64,000 bases of DNA from Pseudomonas saponiphila (GCF_900105185.1 NZ_FNTJ01000001.1:751001-815000), one strand, 5' to 3'; shown: positions 19,288 through 30,888, counted from the stretch's first letter. Program-made: numbers and translations. The notes: generated by a model from the letters alone, not told the origin.

Positions 19288-20505
19288 TCAGATCGCTGTA
19301 CCGAGTTGAAAGACAGGCAGGTACATGGCCACCACCAGGGCGCCGACGATACTGCCCAGAAGCACCATGATCAACGGCTCCATGAGACGGGTCAGGCTGT
19401 CCACCAGGTGGTCCACCTCGACTTCATAGTGGCTCGCGACCTTTTCCAGCAAGTGGTCCAGGGTTCCCGACTCTTCCCCGATGGCGGTCATCTGCACCGC
19501 CATGCCAGGGAAGACGCCGCTGGCGCGCATGGCAAAGTGCAGTTGCATGCCGCTGGCCACCTGCTGGCGAATGCGCTCCACCGCTTGCTGGAACACCCCA
19601 TTGCCGCTGGCTCCGGCCACCGAATCCAGAGCCTGCACCAGCGGCACCCCGGCAGCGAAGGTGGTAGCCAGGGTCCGGGCATAGCGCGCCACGGCGGATT
19701 TTTGCATCAGTGGGCCGGCCAGGGGCAAGCGCAGCAGCCCCGAATCCACTCTGTCCCGCAGGCGCGCCGAGCGTCGATAGGCCTGGATCAGACCGACACC
19801 GACCAGCAGGCTGGCGGCGAGCAAGAGTCCACCGTGGCGCTGGAGCAGGTGCGAGAGGTTGATCACCCATTGAGTGAGCGGCGGCAGTTCGGCGTCGAAC
19901 CCGGCGAACAGGCTCTGGAACTGGGGCACCACTTTGAGCAACAGGATGCTGCTGACGATGACTGCCACTCCGATCACCGCCAGCGGATAGACCATGGCTT
20001 GCTTGACCCGGGCCTTGAGGTTTTCGCTCTTTTCCTTGTGGGTGGCGACACGCTCCAGCAGCGTGTCCAGGGCCCCGGCCTGCTCGCCGGCGTCCACCAG
20101 ATTGCAGTACAGCGCATCGAAGTGGCGTGGATGCTGGCGCAGTGCGGTCGCCAGGCTGGAACCGGCCTCGATTTCGCGCTTGAGGCTGGCCAGCAGCTGG
20201 CGCATCAGGGGCTGTTCAAAGCTGTCGGCAATGATGTCGAAGGCCTGCAGCAGCGGTACACCTGCCTGCATCAACGTGGCCAGTTGGCGAGTGAACAGGG
20301 CGATCTCCCGGGTACTGATCCCTTGGCCCAGTCGGGGCCAGGCCCTTGGCTTGCGGCGCACCCGGGTCGGGGTGATGCCCTGCTTGCGCAGCTGGGCCCT
20401 GATCAGTAGCGGATTGGCAGCGCTCAGTTCGCCGCGCATCACCTGGCCCTGGCCGTCGACGCCATGCCAGACATAGACACTGGTCGTGGGAGCTTTTGCC
20501 GCCAT
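19288..20505 (-). CDS. pilC: Type IV pilus inner-membrane platform protein PilC
   Basis: 405 aa with two T2SSF domains (about 70-190 and 270-395) and membrane helices (VIGVAVIVSSILLLKVV; LLGSIVGALVVAMYLPVF). Conserved segments include FTRQLATLMQAGVPLLQAFD and ARYARTLATTFAAGVPLVQAL. AAGGA precedes the ATG. In P. aeruginosa the assembly ATPase gene pilB sits between pilA and pilC; here pilC directly faces divergent pilA and no pilB is in the window. Confidence 0.95.
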   Translation of the reverse strand: MAAKAPTTSVYVWHGVDGQGQVMRGELSAANPLLIRAQLRKQGITPTRVRRKPRAWPRLGQGISTREIALFTRQLATLMQAGVPLLQAFDIIADSFEQPLMRQLLASLKREIEAGSSLATALRQHPRHFDALYCNLVDAGEQAGALDTLLERVATHKEKSENLKARVKQAMVYPLAVIGVAVIVSSILLLKVVPQFQSLFAGFDAELPPLTQWVINLSHLLQRHGGLLLAASLLVGVGLIQAYRRSARLRDRVDSGLLRLPLAGPLMQKSAVARYARTLATTFAAGVPLVQALDSVAGASGNGVFQQAVERIRQQVASGMQLHFAMRASGVFPGMAVQMTAIGEESGTLDHLLEKVASHYEVEVDHLVDSLTRLMEPLIMVLLGSIVGALVVAMYLPVFQLGTAI

Positions 20506-20687
20506 GCTTGGATCCTTGGGCAGGGGAGGATTCTGGTCGCGCGGGCCGGCCGCACCTGTTGAAGCCTAGCTGCGGGGCACCTGCCGAGCAGGGTCATGAG
20601 GTGACGAAATTTGTCAGTTTGTGCGACTTCTTGCGCTCAAGGCCAAGGGCTATCACCTCTACAGCCCGCGTATTCCGAGGGGCGGCC

Positions 20688-20704
20688 CTGGCACAGGGAA
20701 TGCT
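20688..20704 (+). promoter_or_regulatory. Sigma54 (RpoN) promoter of pilA
   Basis: CTGGCACAGGGAATGCT fits the -24/-12 consensus YTGGCACGRNNNTTGCW with GG and GC correctly spaced. It predicts a start about 40 bases before the pilA ATG. RpoN/PilSR control of pilA is established in P. aeruginosa. Confidence 0.8.
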
Positions 20705-20753
20705 TCAGGTCTTGCTGACGATCCACAGAGCATTGTTGCCAGGAGGCAAACCC

Positions 20754-21170
20754 ATGAAACATCAATCCGCTTTTACCCTGATCGAATTACTCGTGGTGGT
20801 GGCCATCATTGGCGTTCTCGCCATGGTGGCGATGCCGCTGTACGCCCAGTATCAGGCCCGGGCCAAGGTGATTGCCGCGTTGGCCGAGATCTCGGCGCTC
20901 AGGGTGAATGTCGAGGACCTGCTGAACCAGGGGACCGACCCGACCCTGGCCCTGATTGGAGGCTCGGCCCAGACCGCCAACTGTCGGATGAGCGCCGCTG
21001 GCAGCGCGGCCTCCGGTGAAGGGAGCATTGGTTGCACCCTCCTCAATGCCCCCGGAACGGTGCTGAACAAGACCCTGCTGCTGACCCGCACGGCGGTTTC
21101 CGGATGGACCTGCAGCACCACGGTGGAGGCCGATTATGCGCCCAAGGGCTGCATGGCGGAGGACGCTTGA
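20754..21170 (+). CDS. pilA: Type IV major pilin-like protein PilA
   Basis: 138-aa prepilin with a six-residue leader (MKHQSA) followed by the pilin helix FTLIELLVVVAIIGVLAMVA, including Glu5. Perfect AGGAGG (20741-20746) precedes the ATG. Four cysteines (TANCRM, SIGCTL, GWTCST, KGCMAED) could form two disulfides, including a C-terminal loop. Oddity: residue -1 before the cleavage site is Ala, where PilD substrates almost always have Gly. Divergent from pilC-pilD. Confidence 0.9.
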   Translation: MKHQSAFTLIELLVVVAIIGVLAMVAMPLYAQYQARAKVIAALAEISALRVNVEDLLNQGTDPTLALIGGSAQTANCRMSAAGSAASGEGSIGCTLLNAPGTVLNKTLLLTRTAVSGWTCSTTVEADYAPKGCMAEDA

Positions 21171-21329
21171 AGCCTGACCTGGCGTTGCGGCGCGGGCCAC
21201 TCGGATCGCTCAGGGAAAAAACCGCAACTTGCATGCAGACTTTTGAGCGGTCGTGCATTTTGCATGCTGTCGATTTTTTGGTTTTTATATAAGTCATTGT
21301 TTTATAACAAGTATTTTTGTCGCCTGAAC

Positions 21330-21346
21330 TTGGCATAGCACCTGCA
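21330..21346 (+). promoter_or_regulatory. Candidate sigma54 promoter of the BON-domain gene
   Basis: TTGGCATAGCACCTGCA keeps the -24 GG and -12 GC at the right spacing and most consensus positions. It lies about 66 bases before the downstream ATG, in an otherwise gene-free 240-bp gap. Confidence 0.5.
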
Positions 21347-21411
21347 ATATCCCCGGTAACCCTGCTGCCAGGACCTGGAGCAGGCTTTCTCAAAGAACAG
21401 GAGTTATTCGT

Positions 21412-21768
21412 ATGAAGAAGTTTGCTATCGCTGCCGCAACTGCTACCGCTCTGACCCTGACCATGGCTAACGCAGCTTTTGCGCAGACTACTCAAAGCAC
21501 CCAGTCGCCCATGGTTGTGGCTGCCGGTGAAGTGACCAAGGCCAAAGAGGTGACCTCCGATACCTGGATCACCACCAAAGTGAAAAGCGATCTGGTTACC
21601 GAGAAAGGCATTCCTGGCACCGACATCAAGGTCGAAACCAACAAGGGCGTGGTGTCGCTGTCGTCCACCGTCGCGATCACCGAATCGCAGAAGGCCACTG
21701 CAGTGGCAATCACCAAGAAAATCAAAGGCGTCAAGGCAGTCTCCGCTGACGGCCTTAAAGCCGAGTAA
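21412..21768 (+). CDS. Periplasmic BON-domain protein (OsmY-like)
   Basis: 118-aa exported protein: signal peptide (FAIAAATATALTLTMANAAFA) and one BON domain (TWITTKVKSDLVTEKGIPG; IKGVKAV). BON domains bind phospholipid surfaces, and OsmY-type proteins are osmotic or envelope-stress linked. Ribosome site CAGGAG. A monocistronic unit flanked by a sigma54-like promoter and a terminator. Function in this organism unknown. Confidence 0.88.
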   Translation: MKKFAIAAATATALTLTMANAAFAQTTQSTQSPMVVAAGEVTKAKEVTSDTWITTKVKSDLVTEKGIPGTDIKVETNKGVVSLSSTVAITESQKATAVAITKKIKGVKAVSADGLKAE

Positions 21769-21798
21769 GACTCCAGCTTCTCGCCTGGACAGGGAGAG

Positions 21799-21840
21799 GA
21801 AGCGGTAGACGGACCCAGTTACAGGTCTGCCGCTTCTTTC
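21799..21840 (+). terminator. Terminator of the BON-domain gene
   Basis: GAAGCGGTAGAC pairs with GTCTGCCGCTTC (one G-U) and is followed by TTTC. A second GC-rich hairpin, CAGGCCCCG/CGGGGCCTG at 21879-21907, separates it from the convergent DUF748 gene. Confidence 0.6.
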
Positions 21841-21952
21841 ATGGGTTCATGCGGAAGATCACAAGGATGTGATCATTACAGGCCCCGGCACTGCGTGTCG
21901 GGGCCTGTTCTATTGTGGGGGGCTTGTTGCGGGCCCGATGGTGGGGCGCAGC

Positions 21953-24886
21953 TTATTCGCTGTCCAGATGCAGCGGCGTGACCACCTTGCCGTCGCTCTC
22001 GGCCTGGCCCAGGTTGGCATCGATGAAATAAACGCGGTCGTCGGCCAACTGGCCCTTGTCCACCAGGAAGTCCTTGATGCTGCTGGCCCGTTCCTGGCCC
22101 AGTTGGCGCAGCAACACCTCGCTGCCACTCCAGAACTTGATCAGACCTTCACGCAGCTTGGCGCTGCGTTCGTCGCGGCTGAGCTGTTCCCATTCTGCCG
22201 GAGGCTGCTGTTTCAGGCGGGTACGGTAGATGCCTTCCAGCAACGGCGTCTTCTCGCCTTCGGGAACCTGCAGCAGGGACGCCTGGGCCGGAACCTTGTC
22301 GCCGCGTCGCTGGAGGATCTTGTAGTAGTTGTACTGATACTCCCGCTCCAGGCGCTGTTCGGCGATCAATGGACCGTCACTGCTCTGGGCGCTGGTGCCT
22401 TCGATTTCCAGGCGCAGGGTCGGACGTTCCTTGAGGGCCTTGGCCAGGGTGGTCAAGGTCGATTCCGACTCCTTGCTCAGTTCGCTGGAACCGGGAGCGA
22501 AGGAGACGTTGCTCAAGTCTTCCGAGCCGCCGCCGGAGATCAGGCCGCCGATGAACTTGAAGGGTGCTTCGGCCGCGCGCAGTACCAGATTGCGCAAGGT
22601 CTGCCAGACGATAGGCATGACGCTGAACTGCGGGTTGTTCAAGTCGCCGGAGATCGGCAATTCGATGGAAATCTTGCCGTCGGTGTCCTTGAGCAACGCC
22701 ACGGCCAGACGGATCGGCAGGTCCACGGCATCCGGGCTGTCGACCTTCTCGCCCAACTGCAACTGCTCGACCACCAGCTTGTTCTCGGCCTTGAGTTGGC
22801 CCTTGGTGATCATGTAGTGCAGGTCGAGGTTGAGCCGACCCTTGCGAATGCGGAAGCCCGCGAACTTGCCGGAGTAGGGGGTCAGGGTGGTCAACTCCAC
22901 CCGTTTGAAGCTGGTGGCGATATCCAGGGCGGCCATTGGATCAAACGGGTTGACGCTGCCCTTGATGGTCACCGGCGCGTAGCGGTCGACCTTGCCCTTG
23001 ACGTCCACGTCCGCTGGCTTGGCCTGGCGGCTGTCGATGGTGCCGACATGGCCGTTTAGCTGCTGGATGGCAGTGGCGAAGTTGGGTGTCAGGCTCAGGT
23101 CGGCGAAGTTGGCCGAACCATCATTGATGGCGATTTCGCCAATGTGAATACCCAGTGGCTTGCTGGAGCCGGGGGCGGACTTGCCCGAGGGTTTTCCGCC
23201 CGCGCCTGCCGGTTGTGGAATCAGCAGGTCGTCGATGTTGGTGGTGCGGTCATCGTTGATGATGAAGCGCGCATAGGGCTGCATCAGGTTGATCCGGCTG
23301 ATGCTCAGGCTGTCACCGTGCTGATAGTTCAGACCTTCGACCACCACCTGCTTCCATTTGACGAAGTCGCGGGTCTTGAGGGTGTCCAGGGTGTGCAACT
23401 GATCCACTTCGGCACGGCCGGTGATGCTGAACGTCAGCGGCTCGACTTTCTTCAGGTCTACGGCCAGGTCGCTGCCGAGCATGCCACTACGCAATTCCAG
23501 ACGAATGAATGGGCTGATGTAGGACTGGGCGATCCGCAGGTCGATGTCCTTGGTCTGCACCTTGAGCTTGGCGGTGATGGGGTTGAGATTGACCTCGCCG
23601 CTGGCGGTGACCTTGCCTTGCTTGCCCAGGCCGGTATCGAGCTTGAGGGTAAAAGGCGACTGGTTGAGGCTGTCGAAGTTCTTCAGGTCGAGGTTCAGTG
23701 GGCCCACGTCCAGGGCCACGGCTGGTTTGGCCTTGCGATCGGCCAAGTGCACCTGGTAATTGCGCAGTTCTACATCCTTGAGCAGCACCTGCCAGGGCTT
23801 GCTGGGTGTTGCAGGCACCTTGGGGGAATCGGCGGCGGCCGGTTGTGGTTTGGGGGCTGGCTTGGCGGGTTGGCTGGCAAAGAGTTTTTGCCAGTCAAGC
23901 TGGCCATCGGCTTCAAGGGCGGCCCAGGTTTCCAGCTTCTGGCTGCGGATCTTGCCAACGATCACCTGTTGCTTGGCCAGGTCCACGCTGGTTTCGCTCA
24001 CCTCCAGGCGCTCCAGGCGCGCCAGTGGCCGTCCATCCGGAGCCTTGATGGCGAAGGGCGCGACGCTGATGGAGGTGTTGTCCAGCAGCAGCTCGGTTTC
24101 CTTGGCCAGGCTGAATTTGTAGTGGGTGCTGAGGTTGACCACCCCGTCTTCCAGTACCAGTGGCACTGCGTCGCGCACGTAGGGCCACCAGGCTTTCATC
24201 TTGCCGTCGCTGACTTTCAGAGTGCCTTCGGAGGTCAGCGGGATGACGCTGAAGTTGCCGCTCCAGTCGATCTGTCCGCCTTCTGGCCCGGTAGCGACCA
24301 GGGTCATGTCGGCGCTGTCGTCCGGCAGGGTGCTGAGGTTTTTCAGTTCGAAATCGAGCTTGTTGTAGATGAACTCGATGGGCTCGCTGGGGCGCAGATC
24401 CTGAAAGTGCAGGTAGCCGCCGGCCAGCTTGATGCGCTCGATGCGTACCGGAAACGGTTTGGCGTTGGGGTCGCTCGGAGTCGGCTCGCTGGCGGGCAGC
24501 TTGAACAGCGCCAGGAGGTTGAGCTTGCCGTCCTTGTCAAAGAGGATTTCGGTCTTGGGCTGGTCCAGTTCGACATCTGCCAGGTGCAGGGCGCGGGTCC
24601 ACAGACTGTCCAGTTGCAGGTTGGCGTAGAGGCGTTCGAAGGCCACTTGCTCCTTGCCCGGCTCGCCGATGTTCAGGCCCCAGACGGTCAGCTCCAGGCT
24701 GAAGGGGTTGAGTTCGATGCGTTGGATATGGGCTGGGGTCGTGGCGTAATTGGCCAGTTGCTGATTGGCCACCCGCAAGGCAATGCCCGGCAGAATCAGA
24801 AAGCCCAGCAGACTGTAAAGGGCGAGAGCGGTCAACAAGGCGCACAGAGCGCGAATCAATCCTTTGGTCATGCGAGGCTTCATCAT
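21953..24886 (-). CDS. DUF748 / AsmA-like envelope protein
   Basis: 977-aa protein with one N-terminal membrane anchor (IRALCALLTALALYSLLGFL) and a long beta-rich periplasmic region with repeated DUF748 features (LNPFSLELTVWGLNIGE; VQTKDIDLRIAQSYISPFI). A Pro/Ala/Lys linker lies near residues 340-355, and a C-terminal OmpA-like segment (VSFAPGSSELSKESESTL). AsmA-like proteins are lipid-transfer or membrane-homeostasis bridges, which suggests a similar role here. Tandem ATGs at 24886/24883; the ribosome site is weak. Confidence 0.85.
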   Translation of the reverse strand: MMKPRMTKGLIRALCALLTALALYSLLGFLILPGIALRVANQQLANYATTPAHIQRIELNPFSLELTVWGLNIGEPGKEQVAFERLYANLQLDSLWTRALHLADVELDQPKTEILFDKDGKLNLLALFKLPASEPTPSDPNAKPFPVRIERIKLAGGYLHFQDLRPSEPIEFIYNKLDFELKNLSTLPDDSADMTLVATGPEGGQIDWSGNFSVIPLTSEGTLKVSDGKMKAWWPYVRDAVPLVLEDGVVNLSTHYKFSLAKETELLLDNTSISVAPFAIKAPDGRPLARLERLEVSETSVDLAKQQVIVGKIRSQKLETWAALEADGQLDWQKLFASQPAKPAPKPQPAAADSPKVPATPSKPWQVLLKDVELRNYQVHLADRKAKPAVALDVGPLNLDLKNFDSLNQSPFTLKLDTGLGKQGKVTASGEVNLNPITAKLKVQTKDIDLRIAQSYISPFIRLELRSGMLGSDLAVDLKKVEPLTFSITGRAEVDQLHTLDTLKTRDFVKWKQVVVEGLNYQHGDSLSISRINLMQPYARFIINDDRTTNIDDLLIPQPAGAGGKPSGKSAPGSSKPLGIHIGEIAINDGSANFADLSLTPNFATAIQQLNGHVGTIDSRQAKPADVDVKGKVDRYAPVTIKGSVNPFDPMAALDIATSFKRVELTTLTPYSGKFAGFRIRKGRLNLDLHYMITKGQLKAENKLVVEQLQLGEKVDSPDAVDLPIRLAVALLKDTDGKISIELPISGDLNNPQFSVMPIVWQTLRNLVLRAAEAPFKFIGGLISGGGSEDLSNVSFAPGSSELSKESESTLTTLAKALKERPTLRLEIEGTSAQSSDGPLIAEQRLEREYQYNYYKILQRRGDKVPAQASLLQVPEGEKTPLLEGIYRTRLKQQPPAEWEQLSRDERSAKLREGLIKFWSGSEVLLRQLGQERASSIKDFLVDKGQLADDRVYFIDANLGQAESDGKVVTPLHLDSE

Positions 24887-24977
24887 ATCTGACTCGGAAG
24901 TGCCTTGGAGTATGGCACGCGTTTACGGTTCCGAAACCAATCCAGTCTTCAGGAATATTCAGATTTCCTGCGCTCGA

Positions 24978-25994
24978 TCAAAGTTGCAGGACCAGGGTTT
25001 TCAACGGCGGCTGGCCGTCATGGGAAGGGAAGTCCGCGGCAGGTGTCAGGACCTGGCAATCGCGCACCGGGCGCCCGGCTTTTTCGGCACAGCGCAACAC
25101 TTGCTCGCGCCACTGCGACATCGGCACCTTGGCCAGATTGTTACAGCAGATCAACACACCGTCTTCGGCCGTGGCCAGCAGCGCCGGCTTCAGTAGGCTC
25201 TGGTAGTCGCGCAGCAGGTCGACGGTGCCGAACGCACTCTTGGCCCAGGCCGGAGGGTCCAGCAGCACCAGGTCATATTGGCGTTGCTCAAGGCGTGGGT
25301 AGCTCGGCAGTTTCTGGCCGCGTCGCTGGCTGATGGGCAGGCCTGCCAACTGGCGGATCGCCGGGAAGTAATCCGACTGCACGAACTGCATCTCGGGCAG
25401 GTGCGGGTTGAGCCTGCCGTTCTCCCGACCTACCGCCAGGTTGCCTTCGGCGAAGTCCAGATTGCATACCTCCCGGGCACCACCGGCTGCGGCACAGAGG
25501 CCGACGCCGCAGGTATAGGCAAACAGATTGAGCACGCTCTTTCCGGCGCTGTGCTGCTTGACCCAACCGCGGGCGTTGCGCAGATCGAGGAACAGCAACG
25601 GGTCTTGTCCGGCATGACGACCCCGGACCCGGTAATTCAGCCCCCACTCGTGTCCGATCAGGTCTTCCAGGGCTTGCTCTTCGGCGCGGTACACGCTGTC
25701 TTCGCGATCGATGCGCGAGTTGCCTCGGGAGCGGTCGTTGTAGACCAGCAGGGTCGACAGGTTCAGCTGCTGATTGACGATGTCGTGCAATTGCAGCAGA
25801 TCATCGCGCTCCAGCGTCTGGTGAAAACTCTGCACCAGCAGTTGGGGGCCGTAGCGGTCGATGGCCAAGCCTCCCGCGCCTTCCTGGCTGCCATGGAACA
25901 GACGGTAGCAGTCAGTGCCTTGCTGATGCAGCTCGGCGAGCAGTTCCTGGCGGTGAACGAGGGCGGCGCGCAGCGCCTGATTCAAGGAGGACAT
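24978..25994 (-). CDS. Class I SAM-dependent rRNA methyltransferase, RlmI-like
   Basis: 338-aa methyltransferase. The N-terminal PUA-related part (QQGTDCYRLFHGSQEGAGGL) precedes a Rossmann domain with SAM motif SVLNLFAYTCGVGLCAAAGG and catalytic-type motif DLVLLDPPAWAKS. The family methylates 23S rRNA cytosines or related targets; the exact substrate is not certain. I chose the ATG at 25994; upstream frame extension to 26096 reads through a REP sequence. Confidence 0.85.
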   Translation of the reverse strand: MSSLNQALRAALVHRQELLAELHQQGTDCYRLFHGSQEGAGGLAIDRYGPQLLVQSFHQTLERDDLLQLHDIVNQQLNLSTLLVYNDRSRGNSRIDREDSVYRAEEQALEDLIGHEWGLNYRVRGRHAGQDPLLFLDLRNARGWVKQHSAGKSVLNLFAYTCGVGLCAAAGGAREVCNLDFAEGNLAVGRENGRLNPHLPEMQFVQSDYFPAIRQLAGLPISQRRGQKLPSYPRLEQRQYDLVLLDPPAWAKSAFGTVDLLRDYQSLLKPALLATAEDGVLICCNNLAKVPMSQWREQVLRCAEKAGRPVRDCQVLTPAADFPSHDGQPPLKTLVLQL

Positions 25995-26052
25995 GCGGGG
26001 CGCCTTGGAGCTGAGGAGTGAGGCGCGGCAGTTTACCAGCGTCCCGCCCCTT

Positions 26053-26163
26053 GTAGGAGCCAGCTTGCTGGCGAAAGCGATCTCACGGACACCCACGCTG
26101 TAGGAGCCAGCTTGCTGGCGAAGGCGATCTCATGGACGCCTCCGCTTGCAAGCCAGCTCCTAC
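26053..26163. repeat. REP/BIME cluster, three units
   Basis: Two direct copies of GTAGGAGCCAGCTTGCTGGC start 47 bp apart (26053 and 26100), and an inverted relative GCTTGCAAGCCAGCTCCTAC occupies 26144-26163. These are typical Pseudomonas REP palindromes lying between two genes. Confidence 0.85.
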
Positions 26164-26240
26164 ACCCGTCTGCCGCGTACAAGCCGGGGGACCGATCAAT
26201 CGCAAGCCGGCCAGTCGGGTTGTGTTTGAGCACTGGTGTT

Positions 26241-27107
26241 TTAAAGGCCCATGCGTCGCTTCGCCCGGTGCACCGAGCTGTCGCGTACCGCCCAGCGCAG
26301 CATCGGCGTACTGCGTTTGACGCTGGCGCGAATCAGTTGGCGTTGCAGCGGGTTCTGGTTGACGTCGAGCATGGCGCTAGCCCAATCCGGCAGCAGGTCG
26401 ATACCGGCCTGCATCATCAGGGAGCCAAAGGGCTTGGCCAGTCGGCTGGGGGCGGGAGCGGCCAGGAGCAGGCGCAGCACTTCGTGGCTGCGCTCGTCGC
26501 ACAGCAGCTGTGGACGCATGGCTTGCAGGTAATCGGCGACGGCCCGTCGTGAGCGGGGTACGTCCCGGGCTCCCAGGCGTTCGGCAATCAGGGCGATCTC
26601 GTCGTAGTAGCGATCCTGGTCGGCCCCGGACAAACGAGGGTTGAGGTAGCGCAGGTGCGCGGCGAGAAAACTGCTGACTTCCGCCACATGCACCCAGGTC
26701 AGCAGATCCGGATCGCTGGCGGCATAAGGGCGGCCATCCGGGGCGGTGCCGACGATGTGCAAGTGAATGCCGCGTACTTTGTCGATCAGCCACTCGGCGT
26801 CCTGACGGGAGCCGAAGGTGGTGCCGGAAATGAACTGCCCGGTGCGGCGCAGGCGACCGATCATGTCCTGGCGGAAATTCGAGTGGTCCCAGACGCCAGC
26901 CAGGGCCAGGGGATGCAGGGCCTGCATCAGCAGGGCGCTGATGCCGCCAATCAGCATGCTGCTGAAGTCGGCGTGCACCTGCCAACTGACCGACCCCGGC
27001 CCGAACAGGCCGGGGTCGCCCTTGGGGTTTTCCAGGTCGAGTTGGCCCAGCGAGAGGCCGGACAGACTCATGACCTGGCTTTCGATACGGCTGCGAATGA
27101 ATTCCAT
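26241..27107 (-). CDS. Oxygenase MpaB family protein (DUF2236)
   Basis: 288-aa protein with the MpaB/latex-clearing-protein-like domain. Conserved segments: QALHPLALAGVWDHSNF, TWVHVAEVSSFLAAHLRYL and LCDERSHEVL. Members bind haem b in characterised cases; conserved His residues here (LHPLA, DHSNF, WVHV) are consistent. The substrate is unknown. It lies upstream of the methyltransferase with a REP cluster between, so separate transcription is likely. Confidence 0.82.
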   Translation of the reverse strand: MEFIRSRIESQVMSLSGLSLGQLDLENPKGDPGLFGPGSVSWQVHADFSSMLIGGISALLMQALHPLALAGVWDHSNFRQDMIGRLRRTGQFISGTTFGSRQDAEWLIDKVRGIHLHIVGTAPDGRPYAASDPDLLTWVHVAEVSSFLAAHLRYLNPRLSGADQDRYYDEIALIAERLGARDVPRSRRAVADYLQAMRPQLLCDERSHEVLRLLLAAPAPSRLAKPFGSLMMQAGIDLLPDWASAMLDVNQNPLQRQLIRASVKRSTPMLRWAVRDSSVHRAKRRMGL

Positions 27108-27159
27108 GACAGCTCGGTGTGGAGAGTGAAAAAAAGGCGCGGCCGTGGCCGCGCCGGTT

Positions 27160-29097
<1,938 letters not shown>

Positions 29098-29223
29098 GAC
29101 GGTTCCTTATTCTTGTTTTGCGACAAGTCATAAGGTTGCGCACAAGTGTCAGGAAGGTTCAAGGGGCAGGGCCGGGGCCCGGACAGGAGCCGGCTGGGCC
29201 GGCTCCTGGGAAGGCAAGGTCGA

Positions 29224-30888
29224 TCAGCCGCGGTGACGGCCGCGGAAGTAGTTGATCAGGCCTTGGGTCGATGCGTCGTCGGCCAGGGTTTCATCGCTGC
29301 CAACCAGGCGGTTGTAGACACCTTTGCCCAGCTCCTTGCCGAGCTCTACGCCCCACTGGTCGAAAGCGTTGATGCCCCAGACCACGCTTTGCACGAAGAC
29401 CTTGTGCTCGTACAGCGCTACCAGGGCGCCCAGGCGCCGTGGGCTGATGCGTTCCACCACCAGCGTGTTGCTCGGACGGTTGCCGGGAATCACCTTGTGC
29501 GGCGCCAGTTTCGCCACGTCGGCTTCGCTCAGGCCTTTCTCGCGCAGTTCGCTCTCGGCTTCGGCGCGGGTCTTGCCCAGCATCAGCGCCTGGCTCTGGG
29601 ACAGGCAGTTGGCGTACAGCCATTGATGATGGTCGGCCACCGGGTTGAAGCTGACGATCGGCACGATGAAGTCGGCCGGAATCAGCTGGGTGCCCTGGTG
29701 CAGCAACTGGTGATAGGCGTGCTGGCCGTTGCAACCGACGCCGCCCCAGATCACCGGGCCAGTGTCGGTGGCCACCGGTGTGCCGTCCTGACGCACGCTC
29801 TTGCCGTTGGATTCCATGTCCAACTGCTGCAGGTGCTTGGTGATGTTGCGCAGGTAGTGGTCGTACGGCAGGATCGCGTGGCTTTGCGCACCCCAGAAGT
29901 TGCCGTACCACACCCCCAGCAGGGCCAGCAGCACCGGCATGTTCTGTTCGAACGGCGCGCTCTGGAAATGCTGGTCCATGGTATAGGCACCGGACAGCAG
30001 TTCCTTGAAGTTGGACATGCCGATGGCCAGGGCGATCGGCAGGCCGATGGCGGACCACAGCGAGTAGCGGCCACCCACCCAGTCCCACATCGGGAAGATG
30101 TTTTCTTCGCGAATCCCGAAGGCCACCGCGGCGGCGTTGTTGCTCGACACGGCAATGAAGTGGCGATGCAGTTCGGCTTCGGAGCCGCCTTGTGCCAGAT
30201 ACCAGGCCCGCGCGGCTTGGGCGTTCTTCAGGGTTTCGAGGGTATTGAAGGACTTGGAGGACACGATGAACAGCGTGGTTTCCGCGCGGATCTTCGCCGA
30301 AAGCTCGTGGAACTCACTGCCGTCGATGTTCGCCAGGTAGTGGCAGCGCACGCCTTTCTGGGCGTAGGACAGCAGGGCTTCGGAGACCAGCTCCGGACCG
30401 AGGAAGGAGCCGCCGATGCCGATGTTCACCACGTCGGTGATGGGTTTTTCGGTGTAGCCGCGCCACAGGCCGTCGTGGATGCGCCCGACCAGTTCAGTGA
30501 TCTGGTTCAGGACCTTGTGCACTTCGGGCATCACGTTGACGCCGTTCACCGACAGCTTGTCGCCAACTGGACGGCGCAGTGCGGTGTGCAGGGCCGGGCG
30601 GCCTTCAGAGGCGTTGACCGGCTCGCCGGTGAGCATGGACTTGATGGCATCGGCCAGGCCGACTTCCTTGGCCAGGTTCACCAGCAGGTCGCGGGTCTGG
30701 CTGGTGATCAGGTTCTTCGAGTAATCGAGAAACAGTCCGCAGCTGCTCAGGGTGAATTGGCTGAAGCGCTGTGGATCGGCATTGAACGCCTCGCGCATGC
30801 TGAAATCCTGCATGGCTTGGCGGTGGTCTTTCAACGCTTGCCAGGCGGGCAGAGCGGTAACGTCGTGAGGAGTGCGGTAGTACGCCAT
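29224..30888 (-). CDS. pgi: Glucose-6-phosphate isomerase
   Basis: 554-aa enzyme interconverting glucose-6-P and fructose-6-P; in pseudomonads it works mainly in gluconeogenesis and recycling of the Entner-Doudoroff pathway. Signatures: [40 protein letters not shown] and [13 protein letters not shown] used the ATG at 30888 (MAYYRTPHD) with upstream AAGGA instead of the longer frame to 30960. No clear U-tract terminator follows; a 10-bp GC stem lies at 29185-29207. Confidence 0.97.
   Translation of the reverse strand: MAYYRTPHDVTALPAWQALKDHRQAMQDFSMREAFNADPQRFSQFTLSSCGLFLDYSKNLITSQTRDLLVNLAKEVGLADAIKSMLTGEPVNASEGRPALHTALRRPVGDKLSVNGVNVMPEVHKVLNQITELVGRIHDGLWRGYTEKPITDVVNIGIGGSFLGPELVSEALLSYAQKGVRCHYLANIDGSEFHELSAKIRAETTLFIVSSKSFNTLETLKNAQAARAWYLAQGGSEAELHRHFIAVSSNNAAAVAFGIREENIFPMWDWVGGRYSLWSAIGLPIALAIGMSNFKELLSGAYTMDQHFQSAPFEQNMPVLLALLGVWYGNFWGAQSHAILPYDHYLRNITKHLQQLDMESNGKSVRQDGTPVATDTGPVIWGGVGCNGQHAYHQLLHQGTQLIPADFIVPIVSFNPVADHHQWLYANCLSQSQALMLGKTRAEAESELREKGLSEADVAKLAPHKVIPGNRPSNTLVVERISPRRLGALVALYEHKVFVQSVVWGINAFDQWGVELGKELGKGVYNRLVGSDETLADDASTQGLINYFRGRHRG

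Noticed and set aside
29185..29207. GC-rich 10-bp stem after pgi as a terminator
   Set aside because: No U tract on either strand; kept only as a remark.
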